A DNA stretch of 64,000 nt, taken from the NCBI GenBank assembly GCA_046759385.1, contig JBHICC010000001.1:107509-171508 (forward strand). Reading direction: 5' to 3'. Position 1 is the stretch's first letter. Every line of letters begins with the position of its first letter. A model generated the notes under the pieces. That model worked only from the letters and a program-made list of their open reading frames with translations. It made no database searches and was not told where the DNA came from. This DNA comes from JBHICC01 sp046759385. Its GTDB lineage: Bacteria; Pseudomonadota; Gammaproteobacteria; Acidiferrobacterales; SPGG2. This document shows, piece by piece, positions 53,193-61,778 of this stretch. The translations under genes and the position numbers were made by a program.

Positions 53193-53743
53193 TCCACCTG
53201 AATAGATCGATACTCACCCTCACGATTGCCTTACTCTCGGTGGCTTGGCTTGTGCCTTCAGCACAAGCAGTGAAGTTGTATAAATGGGTTGATCAGAACG
53301 GCAACGTGACCTATCACGATAGACCGCCGCCTACTGAGGGCGGTTATCGCGTCGAGAGCAAGACGTTTAAACTTCGCAGTGGCGAACCGAGAGGGCCGAC
53401 GTCCAATGACGCAAGCGTGGCGGCTGAAAAGTACCCTGTCATCATCTATAGCACACCGCAGTGTACGTCTTGTGATCTGGCGCGTGCCTATCTGGGCAAG
53501 CGCAACGTGCCTTTTACCGACAAGAATGTCCAGGGTAATCGGGAGCTGCTCAAAGAGCTGCAGGACAAAACTGGCTCGCTCACGGTTCCTACCATTATGA
53601 TCGGTGAAAAAGTGATGAAAGGGTACTTGGAATCTTTGCTCGCCGGCGAACTTGACGCCGCCGGCTATCCCAAGATAGAAACTGCCCAGTCGACCGAAGG
53701 GCAAGACGAGACTGCTCGGACGACCGAAGGGCAGGAGCAGTAA
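53189..53743 (+). CDS. DUF4124-glutaredoxin fusion protein, secreted
   Basis: 184 residues from TTG at 53189, which overlaps the previous stop (TTGA) and has GAGGA about eight bases upstream. A signal peptide (about 1-27, ending SAQA) is followed by a DUF4124 domain (VKLYKWVDQNGNVTYHDRPPP). A glutaredoxin-like domain comes next (VIIYSTPQCTSCDLARAYLGKRN, with a CTSC pair and LTVPTIMIGEKVMKGY containing the cis-proline). The last ~25 residues have a repeated TEGQ(D/E) motif. Probably a periplasmic thiol-disulfide protein. The reading frame opens earlier, but that part lies inside the YgiM-like gene. Confidence 0.87.
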   Translation: MIHLNRSILTLTIALLSVAWLVPSAQAVKLYKWVDQNGNVTYHDRPPPTEGGYRVESKTFKLRSGEPRGPTSNDASVAAEKYPVIIYSTPQCTSCDLARAYLGKRNVPFTDKNVQGNRELLKELQDKTGSLTVPTIMIGEKVMKGYLESLLAGELDAAGYPKIETAQSTEGQDETARTTEGQEQ

Positions 53744-53816
53744 CTCCTATCCCAATTGAAATATGATCACCCGCCGCTTCGGCTGCGGGTTGTTGCATGG
53801 TGCGTATGCGGCAGCG

Positions 53817-54599
53817 ATGAAGATCGCCACGTGGAACGTGAATTCACTGCGTGTTCGCCTCGGCCAGGTCCTGGGTTGGCTTGCGGATAATCAGCCCGAC
53901 ATCCTCTGTCTTCAGGAAACAAAACTTACGGATGAGAACTTCCCGATAGAAGAGATCCGCCAGGCGGGCTATGACGCGATATACGCAGGCCAGAAGACCT
54001 ACAACGGTGTCGCCACACTTAGCCGGCTGCCCGCAGCGGAGGTTGCCGACGCGATCCCCGGTTTGGGTGATACGGAGAAACGCATCATTGTCGCGACGTA
54101 TGGCGAGGTGCGCGTCGCTAATGTATATGTCCCGAACGGGCAGACAGTGGGTTCAGACAAATACGCGTACAAGCTCGACTGGTTAACGCGGCTTGCCCGA
54201 TACGTTCACGAACAGCAGACCCAATACCCGCGACTGGCCTTGGCCGGTGATTTCAACATCGCGCCTGAGGAGCGTGATGTACATGATCCGGCACTTTGGC
54301 AAGACTCAGTCCTATTCAGCGAAAAGGAGCGCGCAGCGTTTCGCGAGCTGCTGCGGACAGGCTTGGTTGATGTTTTCCGCAAGTTCGAGCAGCCTGCCAA
54401 CAGTTTCACGTGGTGGGATTACCGCCAAGGCGCCTTTCGCCGGGACTTGGGATTGCGTATTGATCATATCTTGTGCAGCGAAGCGCTGAGCCGCGTTTCC
54501 CGCGCGAGCACCATCGACAGGGCACCCAGAGGTCGCGAGCGCCCCTCCGATCACGCTCCCGTCATCGCCGAGTTCGATATCCCGAGCTCGCCCGTTTAA
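53817..54599 (+). CDS. xthA: Exodeoxyribonuclease III
   Basis: 260 residues. AP endonuclease and 3'-5' exonuclease for base-excision repair. MKIATWNVNSLRVRL at the start, LCLQETKL with the catalytic glutamate, ALAGDFNIAP, and the terminal SDHAPVIAEF are conserved. The ATG at 53817 is chosen by family comparison; upstream in-frame residues are not like ExoIII. Located just before the Fur-controlled iron genes. Confidence 0.95.
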   Translation: MKIATWNVNSLRVRLGQVLGWLADNQPDILCLQETKLTDENFPIEEIRQAGYDAIYAGQKTYNGVATLSRLPAAEVADAIPGLGDTEKRIIVATYGEVRVANVYVPNGQTVGSDKYAYKLDWLTRLARYVHEQQTQYPRLALAGDFNIAPEERDVHDPALWQDSVLFSEKERAAFRELLRTGLVDVFRKFEQPANSFTWWDYRQGAFRRDLGLRIDHILCSEALSRVSRASTIDRAPRGRERPSDHAPVIAEFDIPSSPV

Positions 54600-54624
54600 C
54601 GTCGCGCTTGACGAAAACGTAGAT

Positions 54625-54643
54625 GTAAATGATAATCATTATC
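54625..54643. promoter_or_regulatory. Fur box
   Basis: GTAAATGATAATCATTATC matches the classical 19-base Fur consensus GATAATGATAATCATTATC at 17 positions, with the two mismatches at positions 2 and 3. It lies 27 bases upstream of the iron-binding-protein start codon, so it fits iron-dependent repression of that operon. Confidence 0.88.
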
Positions 54644-54669
54644 ATTAACAATAACTGGAGGGTAACGCA

Positions 54670-55680
54670 ATGGGAAAAAGCCTTTTCCTCGCTTATATCG
54701 CCGCCACGTTAGTGCTCATAGCAACCACGGGCTTCGCTGCGGCGGCCGAGGAGCTGGTGGTTTACTCCGCGCGCAAGGAGCATCTGATCAAACCGCTATT
54801 TGATGCCTATCAGGCCAAAACCGGCACCCAAATCAAGTTCATCACCGACAAGGCCGCACCGCTGCAAGCACGGCTGCGGGCCGAAGGCGCGAACACGCCA
54901 GCCGATCTCCTAATTACGGTCGATGCCGGTAACCTCTGGAACGCGGCGCAAGCGGGGTTGCTTGCCGAGGTCGACTCCCAGAAGCTCGCACGCAACATAC
55001 CCGGCTATCTTCGCGATCCGGATGGACGCTGGTTCGGTCTCTCGATTCGGGCGCGCACCATCGTCTACAGCACGGAGCGGGTCAAGCCCGGTGAGCTCTC
55101 GACCTATGAGGCCCTTGCTGAGCCTCAGTGGAAGGATCGGTTGTGTCTGCGCACGTCCAAGAAGGTTTACAACCAGTCAATGGTGGCCATGATGATCGCG
55201 CGTCTCGGCGAGCAAGAGACCGAGACGATCGTGCGTGCGTGGGTTGGCAACTTGGCTACACTACCGTTCTCCAACGATACAAAGGTAATGCAGGCAATCG
55301 CCGCCGGGCAATGCGATGTCGGGATAGTGAATACGTATTACTATGGTCGGCTCAAGAAAAAGGACCCTTCTTTACCGCTGGCACTGTTCTGGCCCAATCA
55401 AACCGATCACGGCGTGCACGTCAATATCTCCGGCGCTGGCGTTACACGCCACGCGAAGCACCGCCAGCAGGCAATTCGCTTCCTCGAATGGCTGTCTTCG
55501 AAGAAAGCGCAGCGGCTGTTCGCGGACGCAAACATGGAATATCCGGCGAATCCGCGTGTGGAAGCTAACCCAAAGGTCGCGGCCTGGGGGGCGTTCAAGC
55601 GGGACACCATCAATGTGTCAGAGGCAGGCCGTCTGCAGGCGGACGCGGTGATGCTAATGGACCGTGCGGGCTACAAGTAG
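54670..55680 (+). CDS. Fe(III) ABC transporter periplasmic binding protein (FbpA/FutA type)
   Basis: 336 residues. Signal peptide about 1-25 (cleavage near FAAAAEE). Mature protein begins ELVVYSARKEHLIKPLFDAY, characteristic of class-II ferric-iron binding proteins. Further motifs are PADLLITVDAGNLWNA and QCDVGIVNTYYYGRL, the latter with the adjacent Tyr pair that coordinates iron. Binds Fe3+ in the periplasm and delivers it to the permease encoded 62 bases downstream. A GGAGGG ribosome-binding site and Fur box precede it. Confidence 0.93.
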   Translation: MGKSLFLAYIAATLVLIATTGFAAAAEELVVYSARKEHLIKPLFDAYQAKTGTQIKFITDKAAPLQARLRAEGANTPADLLITVDAGNLWNAAQAGLLAEVDSQKLARNIPGYLRDPDGRWFGLSIRARTIVYSTERVKPGELSTYEALAEPQWKDRLCLRTSKKVYNQSMVAMMIARLGEQETETIVRAWVGNLATLPFSNDTKVMQAIAAGQCDVGIVNTYYYGRLKKKDPSLPLALFWPNQTDHGVHVNISGAGVTRHAKHRQQAIRFLEWLSSKKAQRLFADANMEYPANPRVEANPKVAAWGAFKRDTINVSEAGRLQADAVMLMDRAGYK

Positions 55681-55742
55681 TGTCGGTTCGTTCCCAAGCT
55701 GAGCACACGCGGCTCGTCTGTTGATCACGTAGTCTGCACGAT

Positions 55743-57422
55743 ATGGGCCACCCGCTCGAACGTGCTTCCGGTCGTGCGCGCACAGCGCTCGGGCTCTCTG
55801 CCTGGCTCGGTGTCAACGTGTGGCATTGGCGCGCGACAAGCCTCGTTATCGCCGGCGCCGTGGGGGCGCCCATCTTCGTCATTGTCGGCGCTTGGCTCGT
55901 GCCCTCCGGCGATGTCTGGCGCCACCTCGCTGACACCGTGTTACTGGAGCTTGTGCGCAACACGATCGTGTTGATGCTTGGCGTGGGTATGGGTGTACTC
56001 GCGTTGGGCATCACCCTTGCCTGGTTGACGAGCATGTGCGAATTCCCGGGCCGGCGGCTGTTCGAATGGGCGCTTATGCTGCCACTCGCGGTCCCCGCAT
56101 ATGTGTTGGCGTTCGTAGCGATCGGTCTGTTGGATTTCGGCGGCCCGCTGCAGACGTGGTTGCGCAAGGTGTTCGGCAGCGACGGTTACTGGTTTCCGAG
56201 CATACGTTCAGAGGGCGGCGTTATTGCGGTGCTTGTACTCGCGTTTTACCCCTACGTTTACATGTTGGCGCGCGCCGCTTTTCTGAGCCAAGGTCACGGT
56301 GCGCTGGAAACCGGGCGCGTCTTTGGATTTGGACCGTGGGCGGCGTTCCTGCGGGTCGCTGTGCCAATGGCGCGGCCGGCGATCGCAGCGGGCGTTGCAC
56401 TCGCGCTGATGGAGACTTTAGCGGACTTTGGTGCGGTGTCCGTATTCAACTACGACACCTTCACGACAGCTATCTACAAAGCCTGGTTTGGTCTTTTCAA
56501 CTTGAATGCCGCCGCCCAGCTCGCATCGCTACTGCTGTTGTTCATCGCACTCGCACTCGTGATGGAACGGCGTCTGCGCGGCAGGGCACGCTACGATATG
56601 AAGGCGGTAACAAAGCGCGAACGCGGCTACCGTTTGCGTGGTTGGCGCGCAGCCGGCGCTACCATGTTCGCCAGTGTAGTTTTGTTCTTGGCGTTCATTC
56701 TCCCGATTGGGCAGTTGCTGGTATGGGCATGGGGGGCGCTCGCCCAAGAGCTCGATCTACGTTATCTGCGCTTCCTCGCAAACACATTGTTTCTTGGGGC
56801 CACTGCCGCGGTACTGACCACGGTCGGAGCGCTGTTGCTCGCTTATACCTACCGGTTGCGACCGGACCTGTTGACCCGTGCGGCTGTGCGCTCCGCCACC
56901 CTTGGTTACGCACTACCGGGTTCAGTGCTAGCAGTAGGCATCATGTTGTCGTTCGTGTGGCTCGATAAGCAGCTGGCGGCTTTGATGTGGTACCTGTTCG
57001 CCTTTCCAGTAGGAGCGTTACTGACGGGCAGCCTGCTCGCAGTAGTGCTCGCTTACGCTGTGCGTTTTATGGCGGTGGCTCATGGTCCCGTCGACAGCGC
57101 CTTCGACCGCATTGGTCCTTCGTTGTTACAGGCGGCGCGTAGCCTCGGCTCCGGCACGTGGGAAATCTTATGGCGAGTGTTTGTGCCAATCCTTCGTGCC
57201 GGCGTGTTAACGGCAGTGCTATTGGTATTTGTCGAGGTCATGAAGGAGATGCCCGCGACGTTATTGTTACGACCATTCGGATGGGACACGTTAGCGACGC
57301 GCGTGTTCGAACTGACTTCGGAAGGCGAGTGGGAGCGTGCGGCGTTGCCGGCGATCAACCTGGTGCTGTTAGGGTTAATCCCTGTGGTGATGCTCGTCCG
57401 GCGTTCCGCAACCTACCCTTGA
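55743..57422 (+). CDS. Fe(III) ABC transporter permease (fused two-domain, FbpB type)
   Basis: 559 residues with about twelve helices. It consists of two binding-protein-dependent permease domains in tandem (first ~35-290, second ~330-555). The EAA-type loops are LETGRVFGFGPWAAFLRVAVP and LLQAARSLGSGTWEILWRVFVP (shown in part). This is the FbpB/HitB architecture. It pairs with the binding protein upstream. The expected ATPase gene (fbpC) is not present after it; the next sequence is the glycine riboswitch. An ATPase elsewhere would be needed. Confidence 0.92.
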   Translation: MGHPLERASGRARTALGLSAWLGVNVWHWRATSLVIAGAVGAPIFVIVGAWLVPSGDVWRHLADTVLLELVRNTIVLMLGVGMGVLALGITLAWLTSMCEFPGRRLFEWALMLPLAVPAYVLAFVAIGLLDFGGPLQTWLRKVFGSDGYWFPSIRSEGGVIAVLVLAFYPYVYMLARAAFLSQGHGALETGRVFGFGPWAAFLRVAVPMARPAIAAGVALALMETLADFGAVSVFNYDTFTTAIYKAWFGLFNLNAAAQLASLLLLFIALALVMERRLRGRARYDMKAVTKRERGYRLRGWRAAGATMFASVVLFLAFILPIGQLLVWAWGALAQELDLRYLRFLANTLFLGATAAVLTTVGALLLAYTYRLRPDLLTRAAVRSATLGYALPGSVLAVGIMLSFVWLDKQLAALMWYLFAFPVGALLTGSLLAVVLAYAVRFMAVAHGPVDSAFDRIGPSLLQAARSLGSGTWEILWRVFVPILRAGVLTAVLLVFVEVMKEMPATLLLRPFGWDTLATRVFELTSEGEWERAALPAINLVLLGLIPVVMLVRRSATYP

Positions 57423-57435
57423 GGCGGCGCTATTC

Positions 57436-57464
57436 TTGGCTTGCTTTAGCGCCTGGGCTATAGT
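57436..57464 (+). promoter_or_regulatory. Promoter for the glycine riboswitch-gcv operon
   Basis: -35 TTGGCT (57436-57441), a 17-base spacer and -10 TATAGT (57459-57464). The -10 has five of six consensus bases and the -35 four. Transcription would begin near 57471, just before aptamer 1. Confidence 0.65.
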
Positions 57465-57481
57465 GGAGCCTCGACTCGACA

Positions 57482-57777
57482 CCTGCGGGAGAGACCCCGC
57501 ACCTATTTAGGGATATTTCGATTGGGCACTTTAGACGAGTTACTGTAGCCCGCCTACAAGTTGTCTACATTGCCAGTCCCTAAATAAGTGCAGGGCGCCA
57601 AAGGCGCAACTCGCCCGGAATCGCACAGGCAAAAGGACCGCAGGAGAAGCGTCGACTCCGGAGAGACACGTCATCCAGACTGCGTTCTCCCTTAATCAGT
57701 CCGCTGAAATGGGGAGAGTTCAGATGACGGGCACCGAAGGGGCAATGCTCTCAGGTTACCGGACAGAGGGGCGACGG
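57482..57777 (+). promoter_or_regulatory. Tandem glycine riboswitch
   Basis: Two adjacent glycine aptamers. Aptamer 1 (57482-57645): P1 is CCTGCGG (57482-57488) with CCGCAGG (57639-57645), followed by GGGAGAG and later a core GCGCCAAAGGCGCAA and AGGCAAAAGGAC. Its P3 arm is strongly extended: CCCCGCACCTATTTAGGGA (57495-57513) pairs over ~95 bases with the block ending 57595 (17 of 19 positions). Aptamer 2 (57651-57777): GGAGAG at 57661-57666, core GGCACCGAAGGGGCAA (57731-57746) and CTCTCAGGTTACCGGACAGAGG; P1 pairs CGTCG/CTCC (57651-57660) with GGGGCGACG (57769-57777). It precedes gcvH, fitting glycine activation of the cleavage system. Confidence 0.95.
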
Positions 57778-57807
57778 CACCAGTGTGTCCGTCGCCCTTT
57801 ACTTTTG
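57770..57807 (+). terminator. Riboswitch-controlled intrinsic terminator
   Basis: GGGCGACGG (57770-57778) and CCGTCGCCC (57790-57798) form a perfect 9-bp stem followed by TTTACTTTT. The 5' arm is the same segment that pairs in P1 of aptamer 2, so glycine binding should block this terminator. This implies an ON switch. The mechanism is read from pairing and not tested. Confidence 0.8.
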
Positions 57808-57866
57808 CAGCGCCGGTAGTCCGGCATTACAAAAACTGCGTGAGCCGACGCAGGAAAGGCGAAACC

Positions 57867-58262
57867 ATGAGTCAAACTCCGGACGATCTCAGGTATGCGA
57901 AAACCCATGAATGGGCGCGGCTCGAGGACGATGGAACGGTAACGGTTGGCATAACGGATCACGCCCAGGAGCTGTTAGGTGATCTGGTGTTTGTTGAGTT
58001 ACCAGCATTAGGTACGCAAGTGACGGCGGGCAACGAGTGTGCGGTTGTCGAATCGGTCAAAGCAGCATCGGACATATATGCGCCAGTCAGCGGCGAAATC
58101 ATCGAGGTGAACTCGGCCCTTGCGGACGCCCCCGAGACCGTGAACGGCGATCCGTACGGCGATGGCTGGATGTTTCGAATCAAAGCATCGGCCAAAGACG
58201 AGTACGACGCGTTAATCGATGCGAATGCCTATGATCAGGCTGCCACATCGGAAGATCACTGA
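57867..58262 (+). CDS. gcvH: Glycine cleavage system H protein
   Basis: 131 residues. Lipoylated carrier of the aminomethyl group. The lipoyl lysine is Lys65 in VVESVKAASD. Conserved KTHEWARLEDDGTVTVGITD and VNGDPYGDGWM are present. ATG at 57867 follows AGGAAAGG. It is the first gene after the glycine riboswitch. gcvT, often the neighbour of gcvH, is absent from this operon. Confidence 0.97.
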   Translation: MSQTPDDLRYAKTHEWARLEDDGTVTVGITDHAQELLGDLVFVELPALGTQVTAGNECAVVESVKAASDIYAPVSGEIIEVNSALADAPETVNGDPYGDGWMFRIKASAKDEYDALIDANAYDQAATSEDH

Positions 58263-58277
58263 TCAATTCAGCCTGCG

Positions 58278-59672
58278 ATGCCATTTGTTCCGCACACTGA
58301 CGCCGAAACTAAGTCCATGCTCGCTGCTGTTGGCGTGGACAGTATCGACGCGTTATTCGACGAGATACCGACGAAGCTGCGTTGCGGCACTTTGAGCAAT
58401 GTGCCCTCCCGCATGAGTGAGTTTGAGATTACCCGATTGATGCGTGAGCGCGCCGAACAGGATGGACACTATCTGAACTTCATTGGCGCCGGTGCCTATG
58501 AGCACCACATTCCCGCAGCAGTTTGGGAACTGACTACCCGTGGCGAGTTCTACAGCGCCTACACACCCTATCAAGCCGAGGCGAGTCAAGGAACGCTACA
58601 GGTTTTGTACGAATTTCAGACAATGATTGCGAGCCTCACGGGCATGGACGTGGCGAACGCCTCGCTATATGACGGCGCGTCGGCGCTCGCAGAGGCAATT
58701 CTAATGGCGGTGCGAGCGCATAAGAAGGCACATCGCGTGTTGATGCCCGGAACGGTGCATCCAGTCTACCGCCGGGTCGCGCAAAGTATCATCCGAAACC
58801 AGGAAATCGAACTCGTGTCAACGCCCTACTCAGAGCAAGAGGGCCACACGCCGAGTGACGCACTGGAGACAGTCGGTAGCGGCGAATACGCGGCATTGGT
58901 AATTCCGCAACCAAACTTCTTCGGCGTGCTCGAGGAGGTCGACGCGTTAACAGACTGGGCGCATGAGCGCGGGATGCTCGTGATCGCGGTAGTGAATCCG
59001 GTCTCGCTCGCCGTTCTGGAACCACCAGGGGCATGGGGCAGCGACGGCGCGGATATCGTCGTCGGCGAAGGCCAACCGCTCGGGGCGCCGTTGTCATCAG
59101 GCGGGCCCTATTTCGGGTTCATGTGCAGCAAGCAGGCGCTCGTTCGACAGATGCCTGGACGTATCGTCGGGCGAACCGTCGATGTCGACGGCAAGCCAGG
59201 GTTTACACTCACCCTGCAAGCACGTGAGCAACACATTCGCCGCTCCAAGGCCACGTCCAACATCTGTACCAATCAGGGCTTGTTGGTAACGGCGGCGACC
59301 ATACACATGGCGCTACTAGGCGCCGATGGCCTGGAACGGGTTGCCGCCCAATGCAACGCCAATACATTAGCGCTGATTGAGAAACTCACAGCCATCGCAG
59401 GCGTTGAGCCCGCATTCAATCGCCCAGTGTTTCATGAAGGCGTCTTGCGCTTGGCCGCGCCTGTGGATCAAGTGTTGCAAGATCTGGAGGTCGAACGCAT
59501 CGTCGGCGGTTATCCACTTGGCCGCGACTATCCCGCGTTAGCGGACGCGGTGCTCGTATGCGCCACCGAGACCCGTACTGCCGATGACATCGGCTACTAT
59601 GCGCTGCAGTTGCAACGCATCCTCAAGAGGCACAAGGGCGTCGCCGTGGCGGATGGCGCGCCCGCTGATTAA
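58278..59672 (+). CDS. gcvPA: Glycine dehydrogenase (decarboxylating) subunit 1
   Basis: 464 residues, the N-terminal half of the split P-protein. It contains MSEFEITRLM, FIGAGAYEHHIPAAVW, YTPYQAEASQGTLQVLYEFQ and ANASLYDGASALAEA. The PLP lysine lies in the other subunit. Starts 15 bases after gcvH. Separated from gcvPB by tpx. Confidence 0.96.
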   Translation: MPFVPHTDAETKSMLAAVGVDSIDALFDEIPTKLRCGTLSNVPSRMSEFEITRLMRERAEQDGHYLNFIGAGAYEHHIPAAVWELTTRGEFYSAYTPYQAEASQGTLQVLYEFQTMIASLTGMDVANASLYDGASALAEAILMAVRAHKKAHRVLMPGTVHPVYRRVAQSIIRNQEIELVSTPYSEQEGHTPSDALETVGSGEYAALVIPQPNFFGVLEEVDALTDWAHERGMLVIAVVNPVSLAVLEPPGAWGSDGADIVVGEGQPLGAPLSSGGPYFGFMCSKQALVRQMPGRIVGRTVDVDGKPGFTLTLQAREQHIRRSKATSNICTNQGLLVTAATIHMALLGADGLERVAAQCNANTLALIEKLTAIAGVEPAFNRPVFHEGVLRLAAPVDQVLQDLEVERIVGGYPLGRDYPALADAVLVCATETRTADDIGYYALQLQRILKRHKGVAVADGAPAD

Positions 59673-59714
59673 CCAGAAGCAACATTAGCCACCCAAGTCA
59701 CCACTGGAGGAGAC

Positions 59715-60215
59715 ATGGCAAGCATCACATTCAAAGGAGTCCCGGTTAACACCAACGGCGACTTGCCGCCTGTGGGCAGTGCAGCGCCAGACTTCAGGCT
59801 CGTGGGCGCTGATCTCAGCGACGTATCGCTCGCGGACTTCAAAGGCAGGAAAAAGCTATTGAATATCGTACCCAGCCTGGACACGCCGGTATGCGCCACG
59901 TCAACAAAGAAATTCAACGAATACGCCCAAGGCCGTGGTGACACGATCATCTTAATTGTGTCGGCCGATCTGCCCTTCGCGCAATCGCGATTCTGCAGTG
60001 CCGAGAACACAGAGAGAGTGAAGACCCTTTCCTTGATGCGCGGCGGCGAGTTCGCTCAAGACTATGGCGTACTGATTGAGGATAGCCCACTAGCAGGTCT
60101 AACTGCTCGCGCTGTTGTCATCATCGATGAAAACGATAGAGTGACTTACACCGAACTTATCGCCGAAATTGCTCAGGAACCGGATTACGAAAGGGCCTTG
60201 GCCGCATTGTCGTAG
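59715..60215 (+). CDS. tpx: Thiol peroxidase Tpx
   Basis: 166 residues of the atypical 2-Cys peroxiredoxin Tpx. The peroxidatic Cys60 is in PSLDTPVCATST, and the resolving Cys94 is in SRFCSAEN. These match the Cys61 and Cys95 pair of E. coli Tpx. It reduces peroxides with thioredoxin. It has its own GGAGGAGAC ribosome-binding site and lies inside the glycine-cleavage operon between the two P-protein genes, 42 bases after gcvPA and 39 before gcvPB. Confidence 0.96.
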   Translation: MASITFKGVPVNTNGDLPPVGSAAPDFRLVGADLSDVSLADFKGRKKLLNIVPSLDTPVCATSTKKFNEYAQGRGDTIILIVSADLPFAQSRFCSAENTERVKTLSLMRGGEFAQDYGVLIEDSPLAGLTARAVVIIDENDRVTYTELIAEIAQEPDYERALAALS

Positions 60216-60254
60216 CAGCCTCTGCCCTGTAACGACCGGGTTTAGGAAACGGGT

Positions 60255-61706
60255 ATGTTGATCTTTGATTTATCGCAAGCGGGTCGCCGAAATCCGTCTC
60301 AATCGCCGATCAAGAAACTGGGAGCAGAAGGCATTCCGAAGAAGTTCCGACGCAAGCAGCACACTTTGCTACCAGCCGTGTCCGAACTACAGGCGGTGCG
60401 CCATTACACTCGTCTATCACAACAAAACTTTTCTATCGACACGCATTTCTATCCGCTCGGCTCCTGTACCATGAAGTACAACCCACGGGCCTGTAATCAC
60501 TTGGCGATGTTGCCCCAGTTTCTGGGGCGCCATCCGTATGGCCCCGACAGCACCGGCCAAGGTTTTCTCGCCTGCCTTTACGAGCTGCAAGAAATTCTGA
60601 AAGCGGTCACGGGCATGGCGGCGGTTTCACTAACGCCGCTGGCTGGCGCTCAAGGCGAGTTCACAGGAGTGGCCATGATCCGTGCATATCACGACTCGCG
60701 TCGAGATAGTGAGCGATCCGAGATCTTGGTGCCTGACGCAGCGCACGGGACCAATCCCGCGACTGGCACCATGTGTGGGTACGGTGTGCGTGAGATCCGC
60801 ACTGGCCCCGATGGTGATGTCGATCTCACCGAACTGAAAGCGGCGGTCGGGCCGAAGACCGCCGGCTTGATGTTGACCAACCCCTCTACGCTCGGTGTAT
60901 TCGAACGTCAGATCGAAGAGATTGCGCGCGTCGTGCATAGCGCTGGCGGCTTGCTCTACTACGACGGCGCTAACCTCAATGCCATTCTCGGGAAAGTAAA
61001 GCCCGGTGACATGGGCTTCGATGTAATTCACGTCAATCTACACAAGACCTTCTCCACCCCGCACGGCGGCGGCGGGCCCGGCGCTGGGCCGGTCGGTGCC
61101 AATGACAAACTGCAGCCGTTTCTACCCGTCCCGATTGTCGGCAGTGAAAACGGGAGCTATCGCTGGCGTACTGAGGAGAACGTGCCTCACACTATCGGTC
61201 GTCTGTCTGCTTTCATGGGCAATGCCGGCGTGTTGCTGCGTGCGTACGTGTACGCACGATTGCTAGGGCGAGAAGGCATGGTACGGGTCGCCGAGTTTTC
61301 GACGCTCAATGCAAACTATGTCGCGACGCAACTCGCGCAGGCCGGATTCGATTTGGCATACCCAAGGCGCCGCGCGTCCCATGAGTTCATCGTAACCCTA
61401 AAGGCGCTTAAGGATGATACCGGCGTTACCGCAATGGATGTAGCAAAGCGGTTGCTGGATAAAGGTTATCATGCACCTACCACCTACTTCCCGCTACTCG
61501 TGCCGGAGTGTTTTTTGATTGAGCCCACTGAGACCGAAACAAAAGATGTTCTTGATGGCTTTGTCGAGGCCATGTGCGATATTGAACGTGAAGCCCGAGA
61601 ACAGCCCGAGCAAGTCCTGGGTGCACCGCATTCGACGCCAGTGCGCCGACTTGATGACGTGAGGGCAGCTCGACAGCTCGACCTCGTGTGGCGCTCAGAC
61701 GCTTAA
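60255..61706 (+). CDS. gcvPB: Glycine dehydrogenase (decarboxylating) subunit 2
   Basis: 483 residues, the C-terminal half of the split P-protein carrying PLP. The Schiff-base lysine is in HVNLHKTFSTPHGGGGPG. Other conserved parts are FYPLGSCTMKYNP, LTPLAGAQGEFTGVAM, AHGTNPATG and CMLTNPSTLGVFE (starting from MLTNPSTLG). With GcvPA it decarboxylates glycine and transfers aminomethyl to GcvH. Last gene of the riboswitch operon. A run of ~70 bases separates it from dgkA. Confidence 0.96.
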   Translation: MLIFDLSQAGRRNPSQSPIKKLGAEGIPKKFRRKQHTLLPAVSELQAVRHYTRLSQQNFSIDTHFYPLGSCTMKYNPRACNHLAMLPQFLGRHPYGPDSTGQGFLACLYELQEILKAVTGMAAVSLTPLAGAQGEFTGVAMIRAYHDSRRDSERSEILVPDAAHGTNPATGTMCGYGVREIRTGPDGDVDLTELKAAVGPKTAGLMLTNPSTLGVFERQIEEIARVVHSAGGLLYYDGANLNAILGKVKPGDMGFDVIHVNLHKTFSTPHGGGGPGAGPVGANDKLQPFLPVPIVGSENGSYRWRTEENVPHTIGRLSAFMGNAGVLLRAYVYARLLGREGMVRVAEFSTLNANYVATQLAQAGFDLAYPRRRASHEFIVTLKALKDDTGVTAMDVAKRLLDKGYHAPTTYFPLLVPECFLIEPTETETKDVLDGFVEAMCDIEREAREQPEQVLGAPHSTPVRRLDDVRAARQLDLVWRSDA

Positions 61707-61778
61707 CGCGCTACTGGCAACCACTTTGCTAAACGGCGTTTGCTTGATTCGGCGCGCCCGGCCCAGTAAACAACTCGC

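Noticed and set aside
56036..56968. 310-codon plus-strand frame within the iron permease gene
   Set aside because: Alternate frame of the FbpB-type permease; Arg/Gly/Ala-rich shadow without membrane segments.
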